From positions 1 through 33,916 of the forward strand of contig JAGSYV010000084.1 in the NCBI GenBank assembly GCA_018262505.1: a stretch of DNA of 33,916 nucleotides, in the 5' to 3' direction. Both the position numbers and the translations under genes were made by a program. Below, piece by piece: positions 25,115-33,916 of the stretch. The notes beneath the pieces were generated by a model that worked only from the letters and a program-made list of their open reading frames with translations, had not been told where the DNA came from and made no database searches. The stretch comes from Pseudomonadota bacterium. Its GTDB lineage: Bacteria; Pseudomonadota; Alphaproteobacteria; Rhizobiales; Pleomorphomonadaceae. How positions within the stretch are numbered: position 1 is the stretch's first letter; each line of letters starts with the position of its first letter.

Positions 25115-26629
25115 ATGGCGGATGGGATCGAGGCGGAATTGAAGGTGGCCGTGGATGCGGCCGGTGCCTCGCGTCTTGCGCGTCTTGCCGCTTTGCCGGG
25201 ACTGAACGTGACGGCGAAGGGCGACACGCGGCTGGTCAGCACCTATTTCGACACGCCCGATCTCGCCTTGCGGGCGAAGGGCATCAGCTTGCGCCTGCGC
25301 CGGGCGGGGCGGAGCGGCGAACAGACGGTGAAGTTCTCCGGCAGTTTCTCGCTGGGACTTGCCGAGCGGCCGGAATTCAACGTGCCCTATGCCGGCCGCG
25401 TGCCGGATCTTTCCCGCCTGCCCGACGAGGCGGCGGTGGAGCTGACCAAGCTTGTCGACGGCCGGCCGTTGGTACCATTGTTCTCCATGCGGGTGGCGCG
25501 GCGGCGCTGGGAAATTGCCACGCCGGGCGGCGATCGCGTCGAGATGGCGCTCGACCGCGGCACTGCGACGGCCGGCAGCCGGCGCGCCGACATCCGGGAA
25601 GTGGAATTCGAGCTTTTGTCCGGCGATCGGCGTGTCCTGTTCGAGGTTGCCCGACCGGCGCTGGCCGGTGTCGCTTTCCACTTCTGCACAGAGGCCAAGT
25701 CCGATCTCGGCTACGCGCTGCTCGAAGGCGAGATCGGTGCGGCCGAACCGGCAACGGCCGAGGACGCCGATCTCAACGACGACATGTCCGCCGAGATGGC
25801 GCTGCAACTGGTGCTCAGATCCTGTGCCGCCCAGATTTCAGCCAATGTCGCGGCTTTGAGGGTCGCCGATGATCCAGAGGGCGCGCATCAGCTGCGCGTC
25901 GGGCTGCGTCGTCTTCGGACGGCTCTGAAGGTTTTTGCCCCAGTCATGGCGCCCGGCGCGGCCGATCCGCTCGCCGGGGAGGCGCAGCGGTTGTCGACGG
26001 AAGTGGCCGCCACGCGCGATATGGACGTGTTGATCGACGAACTGGTGACGCCGCTTGACGGTGGCGGCAACATGGCGGCACTGATCGCTCTGCTCGAGAA
26101 GCGGCGCAAGACGGCGCGCGCTCGGCTCGCCGCCGTTCTTGCCGACCGGGAAACCGGCGATTTCCTGATCGACCTGCTGGCCTTCACCGAGGCGCGCGGC
26201 TGGCTGTCGACGGACGACATCGGGCAGAGCCTTGGGCTCGCAGCACCGGTCACTCCCTTTGCCGAGCACTTGATCGCTCGCCTCCGGCGCAGGGTGGAAA
26301 AGCTCGGTCGCGATCCTGACGCACTGTCTCCGGATGAGCGGCACGAACTCAGGAAGAGATTCAAACGGCTACGCTATGCCTATGATTTCTTTGAGCCTTT
26401 ATTGCCTAAGTCGGTGCGGCGCAAGTTATTGCCGAGAGTCAAGGCGGCCCAGGATGTGCTTGGTGTGCTCAACGATATTCACATGGCGCACCTGATGCTT
26501 GATGACGTCCGCGCCGCCGGGCCCAAGGCGGGCGCCGTGGAGCGCGCCATCGGTTATTGCCTCGGCTGGCACAGCGCACGCGCCAAGGCCATCTGGGAGC
26601 GTCGCTCCGACGACCTGACGCTGGACTGA
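25115..26629 (+). CDS. CYTH and CHAD domain protein (inorganic triphosphatase type)
   Basis: 504 residues. The CYTH domain (about 1-205) starts with the EAELK metal-binding motif (Glu6, Glu8, Lys10) and has further charged strands such as SLRLRRAG, TVKFSG, RRWEI and EVEFELLSG lining the triphosphate tunnel. The CHAD domain (about 225-500) has two repeats with the conserved HQLRVGLRRLRTALKVF and HELRKRFKRLRYAYDFF basic helices, thought to bind polyphosphate. CYTH-CHAD proteins hydrolyse triphosphate or bind polyphosphate. A good GGAGGAAAA site precedes the ATG. The gene stands alone, divergent from dppA. Confidence 0.94.
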   Translation: MADGIEAELKVAVDAAGASRLARLAALPGLNVTAKGDTRLVSTYFDTPDLALRAKGISLRLRRAGRSGEQTVKFSGSFSLGLAERPEFNVPYAGRVPDLSRLPDEAAVELTKLVDGRPLVPLFSMRVARRRWEIATPGGDRVEMALDRGTATAGSRRADIREVEFELLSGDRRVLFEVARPALAGVAFHFCTEAKSDLGYALLEGEIGAAEPATAEDADLNDDMSAEMALQLVLRSCAAQISANVAALRVADDPEGAHQLRVGLRRLRTALKVFAPVMAPGAADPLAGEAQRLSTEVAATRDMDVLIDELVTPLDGGGNMAALIALLEKRRKTARARLAAVLADRETGDFLIDLLAFTEARGWLSTDDIGQSLGLAAPVTPFAEHLIARLRRRVEKLGRDPDALSPDERHELRKRFKRLRYAYDFFEPLLPKSVRRKLLPRVKAAQDVLGVLNDIHMAHLMLDDVRAAGPKAGAVERAIGYCLGWHSARAKAIWERRSDDLTLD

Positions 26630-26714
26630 TATCCGCGATGGCGGAATTATGCGGTTTACATATTGGTAAAAATACGTGACTTTCGGCGCGGGCGTTGGGG
26701 CATTTGCACCCGGA

Positions 26715-26780
26715 GGAGCTGTATTCAGCTTTTGATGCTCCTGTTAATCAAGAGATTCAAGCACTGAATCCAAAAGCTCC
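26715..26780. other. AT-rich folded stretch of unknown role before the hydrolase gene
   Basis: Within the 254-base gap before the hydrolase, GGAGCT (26715-26720) can pair with AGCTCC (26775-26780), AGCTTTTG (26727-26734) with CAAAAGCT (26771-26778), and GATTCA (26754-26759) with TGAATC (26765-26770). The pairings partly compete. The base composition is far lower in GC than the flanks. It could be a terminator for the CYTH-CHAD gene, a leader structure or an old insertion scar. Confidence 0.35.
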
Positions 26781-26883
26781 ACCGAAACACTAGACCGTAA
26801 GTGGTTCGTTTTGCTGCGATATTTGCTTCGTGAGCCATGCCGGGCGAGTGACGGCACCGAACGGACCCCAGGGAGCCATCGAC

Positions 26884-27762
26884 ATGAGCGAACGCATCGT
26901 CATCACGCAAGACATGATCCGTCTCTACGACGAATACACCCATCTGACTTTCGATCGCCGCGGCTTCATGGAAAAGCTCGCCAAGCTGGCCGGCTCGACC
27001 GCCGCGGCCGCCGCCATCGTGCCAATGATCGAAGCCGGCAAGGCCAAGGCCGCCGTCGTCAACGCCACCGATGACCGGCTCGATGCCTCGACAGTCGAGT
27101 TCGCCGGCGACGGTGGGACGGTGAAAGGCTATCTCGTCCGTCCCAAGGCGGCGACCGGACCACTGCCGGCGGTGATGGTCATCCACGAGAACCGTGGGCT
27201 CAATGGTCATATCGAGGACGTCACTCGTCGCCTGGCTCTCGAGGGCTTCCTGACGCTGGCACCCGACTTCCTGTCGCCGGCCGGCGGCACGCCCGCCGAC
27301 GAGGACAAGGCGCGCGACCTGATTGCCGGTCTCGACAGGGTGAAGACCGTCAAGAACGCCGTGGCCGCCGCGACCTACCTGCGTGGCCATGAAGGCGGCA
27401 ACGGCAAGTCAGGCAGCGTCGGCTTCTGCTGGGGCGGCGGATTGTCGCTGCAGACGGCGGTGGCCGATCCCGGCCTCGGCGCGGCGGTAGCCTATTACGG
27501 CGCCCAGCCGGCGGCCGAGCAGGTGGCGGCCATCAAGGCGCCGCTGCTGTTGCACTACGCCGGTCTCGACGACCGCATCAATGCCGGCATCCCGGTGTTC
27601 GAGGCGGCGCTGAAAGCGGCCGGCAAGTCCTACGAACTCCACATGTATCCCGGCGTCAATCACGCCTTCAACAACGATACCTCGGCAGCCCGCTACAACA
27701 AGGCGGCAGCCGATCTCGCCTGGACAAGAACGGTTGGTTTTCTGAAGTCCCACCTTGCCTGA
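26884..27762 (+). CDS. Dienelactone-hydrolase family protein (YghX-like) with a Tat-like leader
   Basis: 292 residues. An alpha/beta hydrolase with the dienelactone hydrolase triad: nucleophile Cys182 in GFCWGG, Asp at 229 or 230 in GLDDRIN and His260 in GVNHAFNND. The ENRGLNGHIEDVTRRLA segment near residue 102 is typical. Unusually for the superfamily, an RR pair (25-26) in DRRGFMEKLAKLAG followed by a hydrophobic AAAAAIVPMI run resembles a Tat leader, as in YghX relatives, though the pair sits after a long n-region. Export is thus possible but not certain. The start at 26884 follows GGGAG. The substrate is unknown. Confidence 0.88.
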   Translation: MSERIVITQDMIRLYDEYTHLTFDRRGFMEKLAKLAGSTAAAAAIVPMIEAGKAKAAVVNATDDRLDASTVEFAGDGGTVKGYLVRPKAATGPLPAVMVIHENRGLNGHIEDVTRRLALEGFLTLAPDFLSPAGGTPADEDKARDLIAGLDRVKTVKNAVAAATYLRGHEGGNGKSGSVGFCWGGGLSLQTAVADPGLGAAVAYYGAQPAAEQVAAIKAPLLLHYAGLDDRINAGIPVFEAALKAAGKSYELHMYPGVNHAFNNDTSAARYNKAAADLAWTRTVGFLKSHLA

Positions 27763-27862
27763 GGTCGGGCCGACGCGTCGCTAAGCCCAAAAATATGACA
27801 AATCGGACTTGGTCCCGCGGCAAATCGCTATATAAGCGGCTGAGCAAGGAGCTGTCTTTTCC

Positions 27863-28789
27863 ATGTCGCCGACTGCCGCGGGCGTTCTCTTCAAGCTCGC
27901 CTCGACCATTGCCTTCGCTTTCATGCTGACCTTGATCAAGCTGGTGTCGGGGCGCGTGCCTCCAGGCGAGATGCTGTTTTTCCGGTCTTTCTTTGGCATC
28001 GTCCCTGTCGTGGTCTATCTCGCGGCACTCGGCGTATTTCCAGCGTCGCTTGCCACCATGCGCCCATTCGGCCATGTGCGCCGATCGCTGGTCGGAACGG
28101 CCTCGATGTTCTGCTGGTTTACGGCGGTCACCTATCTGCCGCTGCCGGACGCCACCGCCATCAGCTACTCGGGGCCGTTGTTCGGCGTCTGTCTCGCCGC
28201 TCTTCTGCTGCACGAGCGGGTCAGATCCTTTCGCTGGGCGGCGGTTGGCATCGGCTTTCTTGGCGTGCTGATTGTGCTGTCGGAACAGCTCAACGGTTTC
28301 GATGCCGGATTTCACGGCAGCCGGGCGATCGGTGCGGCCTGCGCTCTCGCCTCGGCGATGCTGGGCGCGGTCGCCGCCGTCACCGTGCGCGAGCTGACCT
28401 CGACCGAGACCACCGGCGCCATCGTCTTCTATTTCCTGGCCTGCGGCTCGGCGTTCTCCTTCGTGACGCTGCCGTTCGGCTGGGTGGTGCCGAGTTTCGC
28501 CGACGCTGGCATGCTGATCGTTGCCGGCCTGTTCGGCGGCATCGGGCAGGTACTGATGACCCAATCCTATCGCCTGGCCGAGGCGTCGGTGATCGCTCCG
28601 CTCGACTACATCAACATGGTCTGGATTGTCGTCATATCCTACCTGATCTTCGGCGACGTGCCGACAGTGGTCGTCCTCGCCGGTTCCCTGGTGGTGATCG
28701 CCTCGGGCGTCTTCGTGGTCTGGCGGGAGCGGCGCCTCGGTATCCTCGAAGCCAAGGCGAGGGCGCGAAGCGCCGACACGCCGACTTGA
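27863..28789 (+). CDS. EamA/DMT-family transporter
   Basis: 308 residues with about ten membrane helices in two EamA halves. Half one runs from FKLASTIAFAFMLTLIKLVSGRVPPGEMLFFRS through YLPLPDATAISYSGPLFGVCLAALLLHE; half two from IGAACALASAMLGAVAAVTVREL through QVLMTQSYRLAEASVIAPLDYINMVW. This is the usual pattern of drug/metabolite exporters, many of which move amino acids or related metabolites; the substrate is not predictable. An AAGGAG site lies some ten bases before the ATG. A strong terminator follows. Confidence 0.93.
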   Translation: MSPTAAGVLFKLASTIAFAFMLTLIKLVSGRVPPGEMLFFRSFFGIVPVVVYLAALGVFPASLATMRPFGHVRRSLVGTASMFCWFTAVTYLPLPDATAISYSGPLFGVCLAALLLHERVRSFRWAAVGIGFLGVLIVLSEQLNGFDAGFHGSRAIGAACALASAMLGAVAAVTVRELTSTETTGAIVFYFLACGSAFSFVTLPFGWVVPSFADAGMLIVAGLFGGIGQVLMTQSYRLAEASVIAPLDYINMVWIVVISYLIFGDVPTVVVLAGSLVVIASGVFVVWRERRLGILEAKARARSADTPT

Positions 28790-28845
28790 TTCTTTAGCCT
28801 CAGGCGCTGGCGGCGACATCTGTCGCCTTGGGTGCCGCTTGGCGC

Positions 28846-28878
28846 CGGAAGCCGCAAGCGGCTTCCGACTTGTTTTTT
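28846..28878 (+). terminator. Intrinsic terminator after the EamA gene
   Basis: CGGAAGCCGC (28846-28855) and GCGGCTTCCG (28858-28867) form a ten-base perfect stem with loop AA, and six T follow at 28873-28878. It separates the transporter from the thiamine genes. Confidence 0.85.
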
Positions 28879-29002
28879 ATGATCGCCGGCGGGTGGTTTA
28901 GGTGATTGCCCTCGGGTGGCTGGTCGGCGTTGACACTCCTTCGGCAGCGGGCCAAAAGGTCATGCAGAGCCGGTGCGAACACTCGGGCGCGAGAGATATC
29001 CG

Positions 29003-30028
29003 ATGAGCGAGATTGTGAACGGCAAGCGCGAGACGGTCGATGTGGCGATCGTCGGTGCCGGTCCCATGGGGCTCGTGACCGCCCTGATGTGCGCCCGCGC
29101 TGGCCTCAAGGTGGCGATCTACGAGCGGCAAAGCGATTTTTCCGGCTCGCCGGCTTGGAACAGCACCGGTGTCCTCGCCCCCGATTGCGAGGCGGACGGC
29201 GCCGATGCCACCATTGTCGATCTCGGACGGCGCTCGGTCGAGCTATGGCCGACGCTGATCCCTGGCCTCACCACCAACGGTGCACTGGTGCTCGGCAACC
29301 GTCGTCTGCCAACGGCGCTCGACGACTATTCCACCTTCGTGCTCAACTACGAATGGGTCGACGAGGAGCGGATCGCCGCTCTTGAGCCGTCGCTCGCCGG
29401 TGTCTACAGCCGGGGCATGTATTTTCCGCAGGCGGCGCATGCCGATCCGCGCACTTTGTTCACAGGCCTCAAAGATGTGCTCGAGGCAGGAGGCATCCGG
29501 ATCCGCTTCGACTGGATCGGGACGATCGAGAGCCTGCAAGCCGAACGCATCGTCGACACGCGCGGACTCGGCGCGCGCGACCGTTTCCCCGAACTCCGGG
29601 CTGTCACAGCGGAGATGGCCCAGGTGCGCAGTCACAAGATCGAGCTCACCCGCCCGATCCGTCTCCTCCACAATCGGCACGCCCTCTACGTGACGCCGCG
29701 TGGCCAGGGGGTCTACGTGATCGGCGCCACCACGATCGACGACGATCGTAGCGGCGTTTCGGTGCGCTCGGCGGGCGAACTCATGACGCACGCCGTATCA
29801 CTGTTGCCCGCCTTTGCCGACGCTGAGGTCATGGAACTGCGTTCCGGCCTGATGCCGGTGTTGATGAACGGCGTGCCGAAGGTGCAGGTCGGTGACCGCG
29901 TCATCGCCGTCAACGGTCTTTTCCGCTACGGCTGGATGGTGGCGCCGGCCATTGCCGAGGATCTCTTGCGCGTGATCTACACGCAGGCGACCAAGGTCAT
30001 CCATGCCAGCCGGCCGCTGCGCCACTGA
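29003..30028 (+). CDS. thiO: Glycine oxidase (ThiO)-like FAD enzyme
   Basis: 341 residues from this start. The N-terminal FAD-binding loop is VAIVGAGPMGLVTALMCARAGLKVAIYER, followed by the DAO-family WNSTGVLAP segment, YFPQAAHADPRTLFTGL (a typical ThiO substrate-side block), YVTPRGQGVYVIGATTI and an end NGLFRYGWMVAPAIAEDLL. ThiO oxidises glycine to the iminoacetate used for the thiazole half of thiamine. Its place before thiE and thiD supports this. thiS and thiG, which usually sit between thiO and thiE in alphaproteobacteria, are absent here, and only 26 bases separate the two genes. The frame allows a start 30 bases upstream. Confidence 0.87.
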   Translation: MSEIVNGKRETVDVAIVGAGPMGLVTALMCARAGLKVAIYERQSDFSGSPAWNSTGVLAPDCEADGADATIVDLGRRSVELWPTLIPGLTTNGALVLGNRRLPTALDDYSTFVLNYEWVDEERIAALEPSLAGVYSRGMYFPQAAHADPRTLFTGLKDVLEAGGIRIRFDWIGTIESLQAERIVDTRGLGARDRFPELRAVTAEMAQVRSHKIELTRPIRLLHNRHALYVTPRGQGVYVIGATTIDDDRSGVSVRSAGELMTHAVSLLPAFADAEVMELRSGLMPVLMNGVPKVQVGDRVIAVNGLFRYGWMVAPAIAEDLLRVIYTQATKVIHASRPLRH

Positions 30029-30054
30029 CTCTCTTGCCTTCAGACGGAAAGCCG

Positions 30055-30663
30055 ATGCTCGACCGCTTTTATCTCATCATCGACCGTGCTGCCTGGCTGC
30101 CGCGTTTGCTGCCGCTCGGGCTGAAGCTGGTGCAGATCCGCACCAAGGCGCCGGATATCGAGACGCGGCGGCGGGAAATTGCCGACTCGCTCGCGCTTTG
30201 CAAGGCGGCTGGCGCGATGTGCGTGGTCAACGACCATTGGCAGGAAGCAATCGAGTTTGGCGCCGAGTGGTTGCATCTCGGCCAGGAAGACCTCGACACC
30301 GCCGATCTCACGGCGATCCGCACCGCCGGCATCCGCTTCGGCGTCTCCACGGCCAATCGGGCGGAGCTCGACCGGGCGCTTGCCGTCGACCCGCATCACA
30401 TCGCGCTGGGGCCGATCTGGTCGACCGTTTCCAAGGATGACGCGGCGCCGGCCAGCGGTCCTGAGCTGCTCCCCGAGTGGAGGCGCATCGCGAGAAGGCC
30501 GCTGGTGGCGATCGGTGGCATCTCGCTCGACCGGGCGCCGTTCTGCTGGGGCGCTGGTGCCGACAGCGTGGCAGTGATCTCCGACGTGTTGTCGGCCGCC
30601 AGTCCGGAAACACGCCTCACCGAATGGCTCGACGCGGCGAAAGCCTGGGAGGCGCGGGCATGA
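30055..30663 (+). CDS. thiE: Thiamine-phosphate synthase (ThiE)-like
   Basis: 202 residues. Recognisable ThiE features: FYLIIDR at the start, [10 protein letters not shown] (cf. the VQLREK motif), [25 protein letters not shown] (cf. NDR/GVHLGQ.D), [18 protein letters not shown]-type text ([13 protein letters not shown]) and VAIGGIS (cf. GGI). The enzyme joins hydroxymethylpyrimidine and thiazole phosphates. Several positions differ from the textbook motifs, so this is a divergent branch common in Rhizobiales. The ATG at 30055 is preceded by GGAAAG; an in-frame TTG at 30034 is less likely. The gene overlaps thiD by four bases. Confidence 0.9.
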   Translation: MLDRFYLIIDRAAWLPRLLPLGLKLVQIRTKAPDIETRRREIADSLALCKAAGAMCVVNDHWQEAIEFGAEWLHLGQEDLDTADLTAIRTAGIRFGVSTANRAELDRALAVDPHHIALGPIWSTVSKDDAAPASGPELLPEWRRIARRPLVAIGGISLDRAPFCWGAGADSVAVISDVLSAASPETRLTEWLDAAKAWEARA

Positions 30664-31457
30664 CGGCGATCGCGGTGACCATCGCAGGTTCGGATTCGGG
30701 CGGTGGCGCCGGCATCCAGGCCGATCTCAAGACCTTTTCGGCGCTCGGTGTCTATGGCGCGTCGGTGATCACGGCGCTGACGGCGCAGAACACGCGCGGC
30801 GTAACGGCGATCCACGAGGCGCCCGCCGATTTCGTCCGCGCCGAGATCGACGCCGTGTTCTCCGACCTTGCCGTCGACGCGGTGAAGATCGGCATGCTGG
30901 CAAGCCCGGAACTGATCCGCACCGTCGCCGCCGGCCTTCGGGATTATGGCCAGAGCCGTGTCGTTTTGGATCCGGTGATGGTAGCGACATCGGGCGACAG
31001 CCTCTTGAAGGGCGAGGCGGTGGCGACACTGCGCGAAGAGCTGTTCCCGCTGGCAACCCTCATCACGCCCAACCTGCCGGAGGCCGGCAAGCTGCTCGGC
31101 CGAACGGTGGATGACACGCCCGACGACATGCTGGCGGCGGCTCGCGAACTGTTGTCGCTCGGCCCGAAGGCGGTGCTCGTCAAGGGCGGCCACGGCACGG
31201 GCGCCGAAAGCGCCGATCTGTTCCTGGACAGTGCGGGGGTGCACTGGCTGAGGGCGCCGCGCCATGCGACGCGCAACACGCACGGCACCGGCTGCACGCT
31301 GTCGTCGGCCATCGCCGCCGGTCTCGCCAAGGGGCTCGATCTTGCCGCGGCCGTAACCGAGGGCAAGGCCTATGTCACGGCAGCCATCGTCGCCGCCGAC
31401 CGGCTGGAGATCGGCCACGGTCACGGCCCTGTGCATCACTTCCACGCCTGGTGGTAA
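30660..31457 (+). CDS. thiD: Hydroxymethylpyrimidine/phosphomethylpyrimidine kinase (ThiD)
   Basis: 265 residues. Ribokinase-fold ThiD motifs: [28 protein letters not shown] at the N-terminus, [54 protein letters not shown], and the catalytic [15 protein letters not shown] anion hole. It phosphorylates HMP and HMP-P to HMP-PP for ThiE. Its start overlaps the thiE stop at ATGA. The frame is open upstream through thiE but without similarity. It ends one base before the stump of a convergent LysR gene. Confidence 0.96.
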   Translation: MTAIAVTIAGSDSGGGAGIQADLKTFSALGVYGASVITALTAQNTRGVTAIHEAPADFVRAEIDAVFSDLAVDAVKIGMLASPELIRTVAAGLRDYGQSRVVLDPVMVATSGDSLLKGEAVATLREELFPLATLITPNLPEAGKLLGRTVDDTPDDMLAAARELLSLGPKAVLVKGGHGTGAESADLFLDSAGVHWLRAPRHATRNTHGTGCTLSSAIAAGLAKGLDLAAAVTEGKAYVTAAIVAADRLEIGHGHGPVHHFHAWW

Positions 31458-31458
31458 G

Positions 31459-31598
31459 TCAGCTCCTCTCAAGCCGGCGGCTCACCGTCGCGTCGATCCA
31501 GCGGGCGACGGCACGTACCGCCGGCTCCTTGCCGCGCTCCGGATGGGCGAGACGATAGACATCGCGGAAAGCGGCGCCGCGCGTGCCTGCCACTTCTG
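31459..31598 (-). pseudogene. 3' stump of a LysR-family regulator gene
   Basis: The last 45 or so codons read GTRGAAFRDVYRLAHPERGKE and then PAVRAVARWIDATVSRR, which match the C-terminal end of GcvA-like LysR regulators (YLVYPER.....AVxAFRDWL). The rest of the gene, including the DNA-binding domain, is missing: beyond about 31598 the minus-strand frame runs into antisense of the isochorismatase-like stump. It sits directly after thiD, convergent with it. Confidence 0.7.
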
Positions 31599-31599
31599 A

Positions 31600-31788
31600 A
31601 AGCCGACCACCCGCGCCGCCCTCGACTTCGGCTTCTTGCCCACCGTGGCGGCCGACGCCACCGCGACGCGCGACCTGCCGGCGCAGGGCAGCATCGTGAC
31701 GGCCGGTGATCTTCAGAAAGCGGAACTGGCGGCGCTCGCCGACCGGCACGCGGTGGTCGTCAATGTCGCAGAATTGACAGCCGGTTGA
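31600..31788 (+). pseudogene. 3' stump of an isochorismatase-like cysteine hydrolase gene
   Basis: The frame opens at 31600, just after a TGA, and encodes TTRAALDFGFLPTVAADATATRD, then GSIVTAGDLQKAELAALADRHAVVVNVAEL. This is the C-terminal third of an isochorismatase/nicotinamidase-like hydrolase (usual text: CVDsTTRAAFDLGY..TVVADACATRDL). The catalytic Asp, Lys and Cys regions are lost. After the stop, AACCGGC (31788-31794) and GCCGGTT (31805-31811) form a hairpin that was probably its terminator. No start or ribosome site is present. Confidence 0.78.
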
Positions 31789-31964
31789 ACCGGCGTCCGT
31801 CGTGGCCGGTTCTTCCTAAGTTTCAACGGTTTGTCGCGACATTTGCGCTGAATTCGCAATCAAACTAAGCCGAAGGTACTAGCCTTGCCCCATTAGTCTC
31901 CCTAATATTCCGCGCAATCAACGGAACGTAAGCGGGCAACAGCCTGGCATGGGAGTGCGTGAAC

Positions 31965-33608
<1,644 letters not shown>

Positions 33609-33618
33609 TTTGCGAAAG

Positions 33619-33646
33619 AACCGGCGGCGGTTCGCCGTCGGTTTTT
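33619..33646 (+). terminator. Intrinsic terminator after pgi
   Basis: AACCGGCGGCG (33619-33629) pairs with CGCCGTCGGTT (33633-33643) with one G-T wobble and loop GTT, running into a T-run to 33646, ten bases after the pgi stop. Confidence 0.8.
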
Positions 33647-33843
33647 CCCGTGTTGGTTTTTCCGCTGTGGGCAGACACGGTTTGATAGGGATTGCGGAAA
33701 GTCGGCCGGTGCCAACGCCGGCCTATTGTGTATATTTGAACGAGGGGAAACAGGCCGCACGGCATCGTCCGATGCGTTGATCCAGCCGCCGCCTGGCCAA
33801 TGATAGCTGACGGCGTTACCGGATCGCCGATCTGGAGGAACGG

Positions 33844-33916
33844 ATGTACGAGTTTCAGGAGTTTGAAAACGGCGCCGCGCTCGCCGATGCGTTGACCGTC
33901 GAGGTCGCAGGCGCGC
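33844..33916 (+). CDS. pgl: 6-phosphogluconolactonase, 3' end outside window
   Basis: Only the first 24 codons are in the window (MYEFQEFENGAALADALTVE...). The WxxFxxxxALAEALAxxVA-like start is typical of 6-phosphogluconolactonase (DevB type), which hydrolyses 6-phosphogluconolactone in the oxidative pentose phosphate and Entner-Doudoroff routes. A good GGAGGA ribosome site lies just before the ATG. Placement after pgi supports the call, since pgi, pgl and zwf cluster in many alphaproteobacteria. The protein fragment alone is too short for certainty. Confidence 0.7.
   Translation, partial: MYEFQEFENGAALADALTVEVAGA

Noticed and set aside
28879..29002. TPP riboswitch before thiO
   Set aside because: I looked for CTGAGA and the ACCTGA..GGATAATGCC-type conserved blocks and found neither.

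Overview
The window reads as chromosomal DNA of a high-GC alphaproteobacterium, most likely of the Hyphomicrobiales/Rhizobiales. The evidence is its dense coding in rhizobial-style genes, ATGA-type overlaps, a cbbR-rpe-gph-cbbY block, an AsnC/DUF2000 pair, and dispersed hairpin repeats of a kind common between rhizobial genes. The genus is not settled. I see no rRNA, tRNA, transposase, integrase, prophage or CRISPR.

Layout. 1-2931: 5-oxoprolinase genes. pxpB (cut by the window edge) and pxpC on the plus strand converge on pxpA plus two biotin-carrier-like genes on the minus strand; one carrier has the biotin lysine and the other does not. 3094-6617: a DHA2 drug exporter that seems to lack about 20 residues between TM1 and TM2, a Dabb protein, otsB and a PP2C-like protein. 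6687-10561: cbbR facing yjhX, rpe, gph and cbbY across a 400-base gap that can fold strongly. 10573-13862: a repeat element, a TetR regulator, a wrecked aldehyde dehydrogenase behind a near-consensus promoter, an SDR, and a divergent AsnC/DUF2000 pair. 13869-18493: a LysR/alkyladenine glycosylase operon, an epimerase-like protein, a quinone-reductase-like enzyme and its divergent LysR. 18561-24823: a second repeat copy, then a dipeptide ABC transporter operon (dppA, GNAT, dppB, dppC, dppD, dppF) in which dppB is broken twice. 25115-28789: a CYTH-CHAD protein, a dienelactone-hydrolase-like protein and an EamA transporter. 29003-31457: thiamine genes thiO-thiE-thiD. 31459-31788: 3' stumps of a LysR gene and an isochorismatase-like gene, apparently left by one deletion. 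31965 to the end: pgi and the start of pgl.

How the genes work together. The metabolic themes are 5-oxoproline recycling, pentose-phosphate/Calvin housekeeping (rpe, gph, cbbY, pgi, pgl), peptide import and thiamine synthesis. Regulators mostly face their probable targets: CbbR, TetR, AsnC and two LysR proteins.

The most notable points are: (i) two copies of an intergenic hairpin whose stems differ by compensatory changes, both between convergent genes and touching a stop codon; (ii) clustered gene decay (aldehyde dehydrogenase, dppB, the LysR/isochorismatase pair, probably the exporter); (iii) an unexplained structured leader before yjhX; (iv) a lysine-less carrier protein paired with a normal one beside pxpA. 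I did not find a clearly new multigene system. All functional calls come from reading motifs and remembered families, not from searches.
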